Program-made: the position numbers and the translations under genes
Notes under the pieces: generated by a model
Told to the model about the DNA's origin: nothing
Databases searched by the model: none
What the model saw: only the letters and a program-made list of their open reading frames with translations
Shown: positions 25,865 to 35,162 of the stretch, piece after piece
Position numbering within the stretch: the first letter of the stretch is position 1
Layout of the letters: each line of letters opens with the position of its first letter
Assembly: GCA_036156195.1 (NCBI GenBank)
Contig: JAYZUZ010000020.1
Span: forward strand, 1-64,000
Reading direction: 5' to 3'
Length of the DNA stretch: 64,000 bases
DNA from: Abyssibacter sp036156195
Lineage (GTDB): Bacteria; Pseudomonadota; Gammaproteobacteria; Nevskiales; OUC007

Positions 25865-26932
25865 ATGGATGACACCGTCAACACCCGACGCGCTGGAGTA
25901 CAGGACTATTACGGTCAGGTGCTGCAGGGCTCCGACGACCTGAAAACCAATGCCTGTTGCACCTCCGCCAGCCCCCCCCGGCATGTCCGCGAGGCCTTGA
26001 GCCAGATCCACGACGAAGTGCTGATGAAGTACTACGGCTGCGGCCTGGCGATTCCTGATCAGCTCGACGGCATGCGGGTGCTGGACCTGGGCTCAGGCTC
26101 CGGTCGTGACGCCTATGTGGTCGCCCGCCTGGTCGGCGAGCAGGGTTCGGTCGTCGGGATCGACATGACGCCCGAGCAATTGGCCGTCGCCCGCCGTCAC
26201 GAGGCCTACCACGCCGAGCAGTGGGGTTACGCCCGGCCCAATACGCAGTTTCTCGAAGGCGACATCGAACGGCTGGATGCCGTCGGCCTGGCCGATGCCG
26301 ACTTCGACATCATCATCTCCAACTGCGTTATCAATCTCGCCATGGACAAGGCCGCCGTGCTGCGAGAGGCGCATCGCGTACTCAAACCCGGTGGCGAGCT
26401 GTACTTCAGCGATATTTACGCCGACCGGCGCATTCCGGAGGCCCTGGTCAACGACCCGGTGCTCTACGGCGAATGCCTCTCCGGGGCCTTGTACTGGAAT
26501 GATTTCCATCATCTGGCCAAACGCAACGGCTTTGACGATCCACGTATCGTGCATTCCGAGCCTTTGGAAATCCTCAACGAAGCGGTGAGTGAGAAGCTGG
26601 GCGATATCCGCTTCTGGTCGGTGACCTACCGGCTGTTCAAACTCGATGGCCTGGAACCGGCCTGCGAGGACTACGGTCAGGCGGTGAAATATCTGGGCAG
26701 CATCGAACACTGCGCGTCGGCGTTTGACCTCGACGCACACCACCACTTCCCGACGGGCAAGATCATCCCCGTTTGCGGCAATACCTGGCGCATGCTGGCC
26801 GACACCCGCTTTCGGGAACACTTCGAGTTCATGGGGGATTTCTCCACGCACTACGGCATTTTCCCGGACTGCGGCACCGATGTGCCGTACGCCTCGCAAA
26901 CGGACGCCTCCAGCGGCGTGGCCTGCTGCTAA
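25865..26932 (+). CDS. arsM: Arsenite S-adenosylmethionine methyltransferase, AS3MT-like
   Basis: ArsM (355 aa) methylates trivalent arsenic using SAM. The N-terminus YYGQVLQGSDDLKTNACC closely follows animal AS3MT, and RVLDLGSGSGRDAYVVARL is the SAM-binding motif. All four cysteines needed in AS3MT have counterparts: C31, C59 (KYYGCGL), C154 (SNCVINL) and C204 (GECLSGALYW). It ends with a GVACC cysteine pair. Its TAA overlaps the ATG of the radical SAM gene (TAATG). This is an enlarged, eukaryote-like ArsM, not a minimal bacterial one. No ArsR gene or clear ArsR box was seen. Confidence 0.93.
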   Translation: MDDTVNTRRAGVQDYYGQVLQGSDDLKTNACCTSASPPRHVREALSQIHDEVLMKYYGCGLAIPDQLDGMRVLDLGSGSGRDAYVVARLVGEQGSVVGIDMTPEQLAVARRHEAYHAEQWGYARPNTQFLEGDIERLDAVGLADADFDIIISNCVINLAMDKAAVLREAHRVLKPGGELYFSDIYADRRIPEALVNDPVLYGECLSGALYWNDFHHLAKRNGFDDPRIVHSEPLEILNEAVSEKLGDIRFWSVTYRLFKLDGLEPACEDYGQAVKYLGSIEHCASAFDLDAHHHFPTGKIIPVCGNTWRMLADTRFREHFEFMGDFSTHYGIFPDCGTDVPYASQTDASSGVACC

Positions 26933-27873
26933 TGGACGGTGGCACAGAACAGCCGCTGAAGTTCAGCGATCCGTTGCGCACGGCCAAGGGCGAAACCCGC
27001 GCCTGGGTCGAGCCAGTCGCTCTGAAGACCCTGTGGTTTAACACCGGCACGCTGTGCAATCTGGCCTGCGTCAATTGCTACATCGAGTCCACGCCGAGTA
27101 ATGATGCGCTGATCTATCTGACCGCTGCAGAGGTGGCCAGCTACCTGGACGAGATCGAGCGCGAGCAACTGGGCACCGAGGAGATCGGCTTCACCGGCGG
27201 TGAGCCGTTCATGAACCCGGACTTTCTGCCCATGCTGGAGGACACGCTGGGCCGGGGCTTTCGCGCCCTGGTGTTGACCAATGCCATGCGTCCCATGGAA
27301 AAACGTGCCGAGGCCCTGCTGGCACTACAGCAACGTTACGGTGACCAACTCGAAGTGCGCGTGTCTGTCGACCATTACGCGCAGCCACAACACGAAACCG
27401 AGCGCGGCCCGCGCAGCTGGGCACCCATGCTCAAGGGACTGCGCTGGTTGTCGGCGCAAGGCTTCAACCTGTCTGCAGCCGGCCGCACCTGTTGGGGAGA
27501 GGATGACGCGGCCATGCGCGAAGGGTTTCGGCAGCTGTTCGCCGACGAGGACATCCACATCGATGTGGACGACCCGCATCATCTAATCCTGTTCCCGGAA
27601 ATGGATGAACAGGCCGAGGTCCCGGAGATCACCACGGCCTGCTGGGGCATTCTCAACGTCAGCCCGAATGACATGATGTGCGCCACATCACGCATGGTCA
27701 TCCACCGTAAGGGCGAGCCTCATCCCGTGGTCGCCGCCTGCACCTTGCTGCCGTATGACGCTGGCTTCGAGCTGGGTCGCAGCCTCAAACAGTCGCTGCA
27801 ACCGGTCCGCCTCAACCACCCCCATTGCGCAAAATTCTGTGTGCTGGGTGGAGGCGCCTGCTCGGCCACCTAG
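26932..27873 (+). CDS. Radical SAM enzyme coupled to ArsM
   Basis: A 313-residue radical SAM protein. The [4Fe-4S] motif is C42-x3-C46-x2-C49 (CNLACVNCY), with GGEP at residues 89-92 (FTGGEPFMNP). The C-terminal third has further cysteines (TTACWG, MMCATSRM, AACTLL, HPHCAKFCVLGGGACS), which look SPASM-like and could bind an extra cluster. It starts inside the arsM stop, and the GT2 gene follows three bases later. The context suggests it transfers a group to methylated arsenic, like ArsS in arsenosugar synthesis. I do not see the ArsS C-terminal region, so it may be a different enzyme. Confidence 0.85.
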   Translation: MDGGTEQPLKFSDPLRTAKGETRAWVEPVALKTLWFNTGTLCNLACVNCYIESTPSNDALIYLTAAEVASYLDEIEREQLGTEEIGFTGGEPFMNPDFLPMLEDTLGRGFRALVLTNAMRPMEKRAEALLALQQRYGDQLEVRVSVDHYAQPQHETERGPRSWAPMLKGLRWLSAQGFNLSAAGRTCWGEDDAAMREGFRQLFADEDIHIDVDDPHHLILFPEMDEQAEVPEITTACWGILNVSPNDMMCATSRMVIHRKGEPHPVVAACTLLPYDAGFELGRSLKQSLQPVRLNHPHCAKFCVLGGGACSAT

Positions 27874-27876
27874 CCC

Positions 27877-28587
27877 ATGCTCAGCATCATTCTGCCGACC
27901 AGCGAGGAAATGGCGCTGGGCTGGCTGCCGGACACGCTGCAACAGCTCGTGTCGGCACCGCACGTCGAATGCATCGTGGTCGACAACAACAGCCGTGACG
28001 GCACGGCCGACTGTGCCCGCGACGCCGGTTGCCGACTCATCAACTGCCCGGACAGCAGCCGGGCGCAACGTCTCAATGTCGGCATTGAGGCCGCCCGCTA
28101 TGAACGCGTGCTATTGCACCACCCGCGCAGTCGCCTCGAGCCGACGGCCATCCCCGCCTTACAGGCCCTGGACCGCTCGGTTGCGTGGGGGGGCTTTACC
28201 CACGCCTTTGATCACGCCCACCCGCTGCTGGACTGGACCTCGTACTACTCCAACCGGATCCGCATGGACCGCAGCGGCATCGTGTACCTGGACCACTGCA
28301 TCTTCTTTTATCGCAGCCTGCTGGCTGCACCCGCCGTACCCGAGCGCTACATCTTCGAAGACACGGCGCTGTCGCTACGGCTACGCCGCCTCGGGCCGCC
28401 GCGGCGACTGGCTCCGCGCGCGATCACCTCGTCGATTCGGTACGCGCGCAATGGCATCTGGCGCCAGGCCACGATGAATCAGATCATGAAGCTTGGCTAC
28501 GCGGCCCGGATGCCCGATCCGTGGCTTAATCGTATCTATGAACGGGGGCTGGGCCTGAATGGGGCGACCCGGCCGAATCGCCCATAG
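27877..28587 (+). CDS. GT2 glycosyltransferase resembling the arsenosugar-type family
   Basis: A 236-residue GT-A-fold protein. The N-terminus MLSIILPTSEE and CIVVDNNSRDGTADCARDAG are GT2 hallmarks. SSRAQRLNVGIEAARYERVL and FEDTALSLRLRRLGPPRRL match the small family annotated as arsenosugar-biosynthesis glycosyltransferases (the TIGR04283 type, from memory). Where that family usually has an acidic LHADTRLP-like motif, this one reads LHHPRSRLEP, without the Asp. Metal or donor binding may therefore be altered. It starts three bases after the radical SAM stop. Confidence 0.75.
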   Translation: MLSIILPTSEEMALGWLPDTLQQLVSAPHVECIVVDNNSRDGTADCARDAGCRLINCPDSSRAQRLNVGIEAARYERVLLHHPRSRLEPTAIPALQALDRSVAWGGFTHAFDHAHPLLDWTSYYSNRIRMDRSGIVYLDHCIFFYRSLLAAPAVPERYIFEDTALSLRLRRLGPPRRLAPRAITSSIRYARNGIWRQATMNQIMKLGYAARMPDPWLNRIYERGLGLNGATRPNRP

Positions 28588-28656
28588 TCAGCCGACGCGC
28601 TTGCCGCGCGCCGCTGCACGACCCACCACCCTTAACGCCCCGCTGGAGACGACTTC

Positions 28657-29880
28657 GTGCGCTGGATTGCCCTCTTTGCCTTGCTGATCGCATTGGCCGC
28701 TGGCCTGGCCTGGTATGGCCTGCAGGCGCGTTGGTTCACCGACCCCGTCTGGCCGTATCTACATATCGCCAAGTCCGCCGCGCTGGTGGCTGTCGCCGCC
28801 CTGGTCACCGGCCTGCTCGGGCGACTGGCTGCCGGCATCGCCTGCGGACAGCTGGGCTGGCAACGGCGACTGCGTGAACGGGCGGGCGCCGAGCCGGACG
28901 AACCGCTACGTGAAGTGACCTGGGCCCATTGGGCGCTGGTTAGCATTATCTGGATCGCCATTCCCCTGGCCCTGCTCGACCAATGGGGACTGGGTGCGGT
29001 CAGCGAGCAAGCCATCGAGCGCTTGCTGAACTCCGGTATCCGCATCGGGGACATCCACCTCGTCCCCGGACAGATGTTGCTGGGCGCTGTCGTGTTCTTT
29101 GCCCTGGTCACCCTGTTCCGCTGGCTCGCCCATCGGCTCGAGACGACCTGGCTCGCCCACACCCCGCTGGATGCCTCGCTGCGCGAATCGGTCGCCACTC
29201 TGTTTGGCTACGCTGCCTTCGTGATCGCTGTGCTTGTTGGCCTGGCGATCGGCGGCGTTGACCTGACCAAGTTCGCGATCATCGCAGGCGCGCTGGGCGT
29301 CGGCATCGGCTTTGGCCTGCAGAACATCGTCAACAATTTCGTCTCGGGTCTGATTCTGCTCTTCGAGCGACCGATCCGGACAGGCGACTTTATCGAGGTC
29401 AACGGCACCGAAGGCTATGTCCGCAAGGTGCGGATTCGCGCGACCGAAATCGAAACGCTTAACCGGCAGCACGTCATCGTGCCCAACTCCGACCTGCTGT
29501 CGAACCACGTGACCAACTGGATGCTCCGGGATACCTACGGCCGGATTACGGTGGGTGTCGGCGTGGCCTATGGCAGCGACACCACGCTGGTGCAGCGCCT
29601 GCTGCTTCAGGCCGCCGAGGATCACCCCCTGGTGCTAGGCGGTGACCAGAACCTGGCACCCAAACCGCTGGTCTGGTTTTCGAACTTTGGCGACTCGTCC
29701 CTGGACTTCGAGCTCAAATGCCATGTCCGCGATGTCACCAAACGCTATCTCATCGCCAGTGAACTGCGCTTTGCCATCGACCAAGCATTCCGCACGCACG
29801 GGGTCACCATTCCGTTCCCCCAGCGCGACCTGTGGTTCAAGAACCCGCCAGGCGCGGAGCCCGCGTCCACACCGGACTAA
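28657..29880 (+). CDS. MscS-family mechanosensitive channel
   Basis: A 407-residue inner-membrane channel with a GTG start. Five hydrophobic helices precede the pore helix (KFAIIAGALGVGIGFGLQNI, Gly/Ala-rich TM3). The beta domain follows (FERPIRTGDFIEVNGTEGYV) and the C-terminal alpha/beta cage ends near VTIPFPQRDLWFKN. It releases ions under hypo-osmotic shock. It is longer than E. coli MscS (286 aa), with an N-terminal extra membrane part. It converges on purL with a 33-bp gap. Confidence 0.93.
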   Translation: MRWIALFALLIALAAGLAWYGLQARWFTDPVWPYLHIAKSAALVAVAALVTGLLGRLAAGIACGQLGWQRRLRERAGAEPDEPLREVTWAHWALVSIIWIAIPLALLDQWGLGAVSEQAIERLLNSGIRIGDIHLVPGQMLLGAVVFFALVTLFRWLAHRLETTWLAHTPLDASLRESVATLFGYAAFVIAVLVGLAIGGVDLTKFAIIAGALGVGIGFGLQNIVNNFVSGLILLFERPIRTGDFIEVNGTEGYVRKVRIRATEIETLNRQHVIVPNSDLLSNHVTNWMLRDTYGRITVGVGVAYGSDTTLVQRLLLQAAEDHPLVLGGDQNLAPKPLVWFSNFGDSSLDFELKCHVRDVTKRYLIASELRFAIDQAFRTHGVTIPFPQRDLWFKNPPGAEPASTPD

Positions 29881-29913
29881 CGCCTCCGCGCCACCGGCAG
29901 ATCGAACCTGGCG

Positions 29914-32900
29914 CTATCCGACCCAGCGGCGCGCGTTGCGGAACATCCGCATCCACGGGCCATACTCGCCCCACGCCGGGTCGCGCCAGGAATTGCTGAG
30001 ACTGCGAATCACCCGCTCGGGGTGCGGCATCATGATCAGGGCGCGGCCGTTGGCTGCAGTCACACCGGCAATCCCGGCGGGCGAACCGTTCGGGTTGGCG
30101 GGATAGCTCTGCGTCACCGCGCCCCGGTTGTCCACGTACTGCAGGGCGATGCCCCCGCTGGCGGTGAGCTGCGACTGGGCCTCCGGCGAGGCGAACAAGG
30201 CGCGACCCTCCCCGTGTGACACGGCCACCGGCATGCGCGAACCCTGCATGCCATCGAGGAACAGCGAATCACTGGTCTCGGGGATCTGCACCATGGCCAC
30301 CCGCCCCTCGAACTGTTCCGAGGCGTTGCGTACAAAATGCGGCCACTGTTCGGCCCCTGGAATGAGGTCGCGCAACTCCGCCATCATCTGACAGCCGTTG
30401 CAAATGCCCAGCAGGAAGCGGTCGTCGCGCTCGGCAAACCCACGGAATTGTTCCGCCAACCCGGCGTGGAAACGGATCGAGCCCGCCCAGCCGCGTCCCG
30501 CACCGAGCACATCTCCGTAGGAAAATCCGCCGGGCGCCACCAGCCCTGCAAAGCCATCCAGGGTCTGCCCGCGATCGAGCAGATCCGACATGTGCACATC
30601 AACCGCCTCGAACCCGGCCGCATGGAAGGCGAAGGCCATCTCCCGTGCGCTGTTCACGCCCTGTTCCCGCAGCACGGCCACACGCGGCCGCGATAGGTTC
30701 AGAAACGGTGCGGCGATATCGTCGTTGACGTCGAAACTGAGCGCGGCGTGCAACCCGGGGTCGGCGTCGTCCTCCAGTGCGGCGTACTCGGCGTCTGCGC
30801 CGGCCGGATTGTCGCGAAGGCGCTGCATTTGCCAGCTGGTCTCCGCCCAGGCCTGTTGCAGCTCGGCACGGCGCGCCTCGAACAACAACTGATCACCCTC
30901 GCGCAGGCGGATCGTGGCGTCATCCGTGGCCTGACCCAACACGGCCACCCCGGCCCCTGCCTGGATAAAGGCCTGCTCAACCGTGGCGCGATCCTCCGCG
31001 CGGACTTCAATCACCACACCCAATTCTTCGTTGAACAGCATGGGCACCACCGGCTGACCCGCCAGATCGATGTCCAGGCCGCAACGGCTCGCAAAGGCCA
31101 TCTCCAGCAGAGTCGCCAACAGGCCGCCGTCCGAGCGGTCGTGGTAGGCCAGCAACCGCCCGGCCTGCCGCTGGGCGATCAGGGTGTCGACAAAGGCCTT
31201 GAAGCCGGCCGGATCGTCGAGGTCAGGCGCTTCGTCGCCGATGTGCCCGTAGACCTGCGTCAAGGCGCTGGCCCCCAAGCGCATGCCTGTACCCGCGGGC
31301 GTGACAAGCAGCAGCCAGCTATCCCCTTGCCCGGAGAGTTCCGGGGTGAGCGTCTGGCGGACATCCTCGACAGCGGAGAAGGCCGTCACGATCAGCGACA
31401 TCGGTGCGCTCATCTGCCGCGCCTGCCCATCGGCTTGCCAACGTGTGCGCATGGACAGCGAATCCTTGCCCACGGGGATGGCCACACCCAGCGCCGGACA
31501 GAGTTCGGCTCCGACGGCGCGGACCGCATCGAACAGGCGGGCATCTTCGCCAGGCTCGCCGCAGGCCGCCATCCAGTTGGCCGATAGCCGCACCCGATCC
31601 AGCCGCGGGACATCGGCCGCCAGCAGATTGGTAATCGCTTCGCCCACAGCCATGCGCCCCGATGCCGGGGCATTGAGCAGCGCAACAGGCGTGCGCTCCC
31701 CCATGGCCATGGCCTCACCCACATGGCCCGTGTACCCCCCCGCGGTCACGGCGCAATCGGCCACCGGCGTCTGCCAGGGCCCAACCATCTGATCGCGGGC
31801 CACCAAGCCGGTGATGCAGCGATCGCCAATGGTGATCAAGAACTGCTTGGAGCCGACACTGGGCAGGCGCAGCACACGATGGATGGCCTCGCTCAGATCC
31901 ACCTGTCCGGCCGCCCAGCCATCACCCGGCGAGGCCAGGCGAGTGACATCGCGATGCATCTTGGGCGTCTTGCCCAACAGCACCGGCATGGGCATGTCGA
32001 CTGCGTGCTCGCCCTCGTGATCGAGTACTTCCAACTGCGGCTGGGCCTTGGCCTCGCCAACCACGGCAAAGGGGCAGCGCTCGCGCTCGGCGATGGCCGT
32101 AAAACCGGCCAGCGACTCGCCTGCGATGGCCAGTACATAGCGTTCCTGCGACTCGTTGCTCCAGATTTCCATCGGCGACAGCGACGGGTCGGCGGAGTGG
32201 ACATCGCTGAGCCGGATGAGACCGCCGCGACCGTCTTCGTCGATAATCTCCGGCAGGGCATTGGAAATGCCGCCCGCGCCGACATCGTGGATGGAGAGAA
32301 TCGGGTTCGACGCGCCCTGGGCACAGCAGCGGTCGATGACCTCCTGCGCCCGGCGCTGCATTTCGGGGTTGGCCCGCTGGACAGACGCGAAGTCCAGCGA
32401 TTCCTGTCCCTCGCCGGCGCCCACGGAACTGGCCGCTCCGCCCCCGAGGCCGATCAGCATGGCCGGCCCGCCCAAGACGATGAGCTTGGCATCCACGGGC
32501 ACCGGCAGCTTTTCCACATGCCCGTCGCGCACACTGCCGAGACCACCGGCAATCATGATCGGCTTGTGGTAGCCGCGCAGTTCGCCGTTCACCGTCTGCT
32601 CGAAGCTGCGGAAATAACCCGTCAGATTGGGACGGCCGAATTCGTTGTTGTAGCTGGCCGCGCCAATGGGCCCTTCCAGCATGATCTGCAGCGCACTGGC
32701 CATATGCCCGGGTTTGCCGACATCAACCTCCCAGGGCCGCGGCATGCCCGGCAGCTTGAGATTCGAGACCGAGAACCCGCAAAGCCCTGCCTTGGTATAG
32801 CCACCACGACCCGTGGCGGCTTCGTCGCGAATCTCACCGCCGGCGCCAGTGGCCGCGCCCGGATCCGGCGAGATCGCCGTGGGATGGTTATGCGTCTCGA

Positions 32901-33744
32901 CCTTAATCGAGATATGAGAGGGTTCCTCGGATAGCGCATACACCGGGTCCGTCCCCACTCGGAACTGACCGCTGGGCAGCGCTTCCAGCACAGCCGCGTT
33001 GTCCTTGTACGCGGAGAGAATGCCGCCCGGTGAAGCGGCATAACTGGCGCGGATCATGTCGAACAGGGACCGGTCCTGTGCCTCTCCGTCAATCGTGAAA
33101 CGGGCATTGAAGATCTTGTGGCGACAATGCTCCGAGTTGATCTGGGCAAACATCATCAACTCGGCATCGGTGGGCGGCCGAGCGGCGTCGCGATAGAAAT
33201 CGGCCAGGTACTCCAGCTCGTCCTCCGACAATGCCAGGCCCAGTTCCGCATCGGCAGCCCGGAGCGACGTCAGCGCATCCTCACCCAGCGGAATGTGACG
33301 CAGCGGCCGGCGCGCAGGCATCGCGAACAGACGCTCCAGCTCGCCCAGCTCCGCCGCGGTTTGCTCCGTCATGCGATCGTGCAGCAAGGGCAGCGCAGCG
33401 GCATCCGGCTGGTCGCTGAGCATCAGCAGGCGGCCACGCTCCAGGCGCCTCACGTCCAGCCCGCAGACCCGCGCGATGTCGGTGGCCTTGCTCGACCAGG
33501 GCGACAAGGTGCCGGATCGGGGCAGGACATAACAGGCGTGGAGACCCTCGGGCGCTTGGGTCGTCACGCCGGGCAGCAACTGCTCCAGCACGGCCCAGTC
33601 CACGGTGTCATCGGCATCCACCAGATAAACCCAGGCCGAGGCCTGGACGCGGGCGGCGCTGCCCGCCTCCGCCAGCGCTGTGTTGAGTCGCTCCAGACGG
33701 AAGTCGGACAAGGCCGCCTGGCCGAGCAGCATGCGAGTGGTCAT
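29914..33744 (-). CDS. purL: Phosphoribosylformylglycinamidine synthase (PurL, large form)
   Basis: PurL (1276 aa) makes FGAM from FGAR, glutamine and ATP in purine synthesis. It has the N-terminal domain, the linker and two AIRS-type halves (NSEHCRHKIFNARF, KVETHNHPTAISP, GAATGAGGEIRDE). The C-terminal glutaminase shows the nucleophile Cys in GICNGCQMM and the His/Glu pair in PHPERVIRS. The ATG at 33744 (MTTRMLLGQAALSDF) was chosen over an upstream start because the family begins here. It is the last gene after the DUF1820 and MBL genes. Length is close to the enterobacterial enzyme. Confidence 0.97.
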   Translation of the reverse strand: MTTRMLLGQAALSDFRLERLNTALAEAGSAARVQASAWVYLVDADDTVDWAVLEQLLPGVTTQAPEGLHACYVLPRSGTLSPWSSKATDIARVCGLDVRRLERGRLLMLSDQPDAAALPLLHDRMTEQTAAELGELERLFAMPARRPLRHIPLGEDALTSLRAADAELGLALSEDELEYLADFYRDAARPPTDAELMMFAQINSEHCRHKIFNARFTIDGEAQDRSLFDMIRASYAASPGGILSAYKDNAAVLEALPSGQFRVGTDPVYALSEEPSHISIKVETHNHPTAISPDPGAATGAGGEIRDEAATGRGGYTKAGLCGFSVSNLKLPGMPRPWEVDVGKPGHMASALQIMLEGPIGAASYNNEFGRPNLTGYFRSFEQTVNGELRGYHKPIMIAGGLGSVRDGHVEKLPVPVDAKLIVLGGPAMLIGLGGGAASSVGAGEGQESLDFASVQRANPEMQRRAQEVIDRCCAQGASNPILSIHDVGAGGISNALPEIIDEDGRGGLIRLSDVHSADPSLSPMEIWSNESQERYVLAIAGESLAGFTAIAERERCPFAVVGEAKAQPQLEVLDHEGEHAVDMPMPVLLGKTPKMHRDVTRLASPGDGWAAGQVDLSEAIHRVLRLPSVGSKQFLITIGDRCITGLVARDQMVGPWQTPVADCAVTAGGYTGHVGEAMAMGERTPVALLNAPASGRMAVGEAITNLLAADVPRLDRVRLSANWMAACGEPGEDARLFDAVRAVGAELCPALGVAIPVGKDSLSMRTRWQADGQARQMSAPMSLIVTAFSAVEDVRQTLTPELSGQGDSWLLLVTPAGTGMRLGASALTQVYGHIGDEAPDLDDPAGFKAFVDTLIAQRQAGRLLAYHDRSDGGLLATLLEMAFASRCGLDIDLAGQPVVPMLFNEELGVVIEVRAEDRATVEQAFIQAGAGVAVLGQATDDATIRLREGDQLLFEARRAELQQAWAETSWQMQRLRDNPAGADAEYAALEDDADPGLHAALSFDVNDDIAAPFLNLSRPRVAVLREQGVNSAREMAFAFHAAGFEAVDVHMSDLLDRGQTLDGFAGLVAPGGFSYGDVLGAGRGWAGSIRFHAGLAEQFRGFAERDDRFLLGICNGCQMMAELRDLIPGAEQWPHFVRNASEQFEGRVAMVQIPETSDSLFLDGMQGSRMPVAVSHGEGRALFASPEAQSQLTASGGIALQYVDNRGAVTQSYPANPNGSPAGIAGVTAANGRALIMMPHPERVIRSLSNSWRDPAWGEYGPWMRMFRNARRWVG

Positions 33745-33787
33745 CAAAGCGTTCCTGTAGGTTCCGTCGTCAATCGGGGGCCGATGC

Positions 33788-34555
33788 TCAGCGCATCGCC
33801 AGTTGTCGCCAATCCAGCCCATCGGCCTGATCGGCCAACTGGACCCAGTCTTGATCCACTGCCAATGCAGTGGCGGCAGCCTGCTGTGCCAGCGCAGGCG
33901 AATTGTTCTGTTCAGATAGATGCGCCAGCACCAGATGCTGGAGGCGCTCGGCCCCCAGCTCCCCCAGCAGCGCGGCAGACTGACAGTTGCTCAGGTGACC
34001 CAACCGGCCACCGACACGCGTCTTGAGGCTGGGCGGATAGGGGCCCCGTGCCAGCATGTCGACATCATGGTTGAACTCGATGGCCAGCGCGTCGCAAGGC
34101 GCTAGCATCTCGCGGATATGCGGCGTGATGCAGCCGGCATCGGACAGCACCCCGAGCCGCCACTGGCCGTCGTGAAACACGAACTGGCAGGGCTGGCGCG
34201 CATCATGCGGGACCGGATACGGCAGTATCTCCAGCGCTTCGACGGCAAACGGGCTGTGCCCGTCGATCACCCGGACGTCCACGTCTGCGTGCATCTTGCC
34301 CGCCGCCCGTGTGCCCAACGTCATGTACACCGGCAGCCGATGCCGTCGGGCCAACGCGCTGACACCGCCGATATGGTCTCCGTGCTCATGTGTGACGAGC
34401 ACGGCAGCCAGATCAGTGGCGGACAGACCCAGCCGTTGCAGCCTGCGCTCGGCCTCGCCGGCAGGGAAACCGCAATCCAGCAGCACATGGGTCGACCCGG
34501 CACTGATCACGGCCCCGTTGCCGCGACTGCCACTGCCGAGGTAGGCGAAACGCAT
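33788..34555 (-). CDS. MBL-fold metallo-hydrolase (YycJ/WalJ-like)
   Basis: A 255-residue metallo-beta-lactamase-fold protein. The zinc motif is H56-x-H58-x-D60-H61 (THEHGDHIGG), followed later by histidine (PYPVPHDARQPC), aspartate (LSDAGCITPH) and histidine ligands (LAHLSEQNNSP). The LGSGSRGN start is typical of the YycJ-type 5' to 3' exonuclease-like family. Its ATG overlaps the DUF1820 stop by one base, and purL follows after 43 bp. Confidence 0.9.
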   Translation of the reverse strand: MRFAYLGSGSRGNGAVISAGSTHVLLDCGFPAGEAERRLQRLGLSATDLAAVLVTHEHGDHIGGVSALARRHRLPVYMTLGTRAAGKMHADVDVRVIDGHSPFAVEALEILPYPVPHDARQPCQFVFHDGQWRLGVLSDAGCITPHIREMLAPCDALAIEFNHDVDMLARGPYPPSLKTRVGGRLGHLSNCQSAALLGELGAERLQHLVLAHLSEQNNSPALAQQAAATALAVDQDWVQLADQADGLDWRQLAMR

Positions 34556-34887
34556 CAGCTCGGATCAGTCTTGCCCTGGGTGTACAGGGGAAACGGCGTC
34601 ACGTTGGAAGAATCCCCCACAGGGGTCATCTTGGCACTGCCGCGCTTATCCACTTCATCGATACGCACCACGGCATGCATCGGGATGAAGGAGCGCTTGA
34701 CGTTGTCGAACTCCGCGGCCAGCTTTTCCTCAGAAGGATCGATAAGCACGGAGCTGCGTTCGCCGAACACCAGCTCCTCGATCTCGATGAAACCATAGAG
34801 ATCACTCGACGCCACGCTGCGGGCATAGACCTCGTAGAGTTGTCCCTTATTGATGAAGGCGACGCGATAAAGGCGTTGTTGTTTCAC
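34555..34887 (-). CDS. DUF1820 family protein
   Basis: A 110-residue protein of the DUF1820 family, known mainly in gammaproteobacteria. YRVAFINKGQLYEVYARSV, DLYGFIEIEELVFGE and RSFIPMHAVVRIDEVDKRG are its conserved blocks. The start was placed at GTG 34887 (VKQQRLYRV), where family homology begins; a longer reading to 35148 would cross a low-complexity stretch. The function is unknown. It leads the operon with the MBL protein and purL. A long hairpin sits about 45-75 bases upstream of its start. Confidence 0.85.
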   Translation of the reverse strand: MKQQRLYRVAFINKGQLYEVYARSVASSDLYGFIEIEELVFGERSSVLIDPSEEKLAAEFDNVKRSFIPMHAVVRIDEVDKRGSAKMTPVGDSSNVTPFPLYTQGKTDPS

Positions 34888-34925
34888 AAGCTTGCAGGCT
34901 GGATGGGCAGCGCGAGTGCCCAGGG

Positions 34926-34960
34926 GACGCGACCGGCAGACCCGTGTCTGCCGAGGCGTC
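34926..34960 (-). promoter_or_regulatory. Long stem-loop upstream of DUF1820
   Basis: CGGCAGAC (34934-34941) pairs with GTCTGCCG (34946-34953), and a flanking GACGC/GCGTC pair (34926-34930 with 34956-34960) extends the stem after a small internal loop. It lies in the 275-bp divergent gap 34888-35162, upstream of the DUF1820-MBL-purL operon. It could be a leader attenuator or just a structured leader. I found no clear promoter or purine-type riboswitch in this gap. Confidence 0.45.
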
Positions 34961-35162
34961 GGATTATAGCAACCCCCGCACAGGCATGGCCGGAGCCGGA
35001 CCACAGCCGGCCTGTGTGGGCGTACGTGAGAACGACCCAGTGCAACACCCTGGTCCAGATCGCGGAACACAGCCAGCCGATCAGGGTCACACTCTCTATC
35101 GGGGACGACCACTGGTCGGCGGGGACAACGCATAGCGATGCCACCCAACTGGAGGACGCTCG

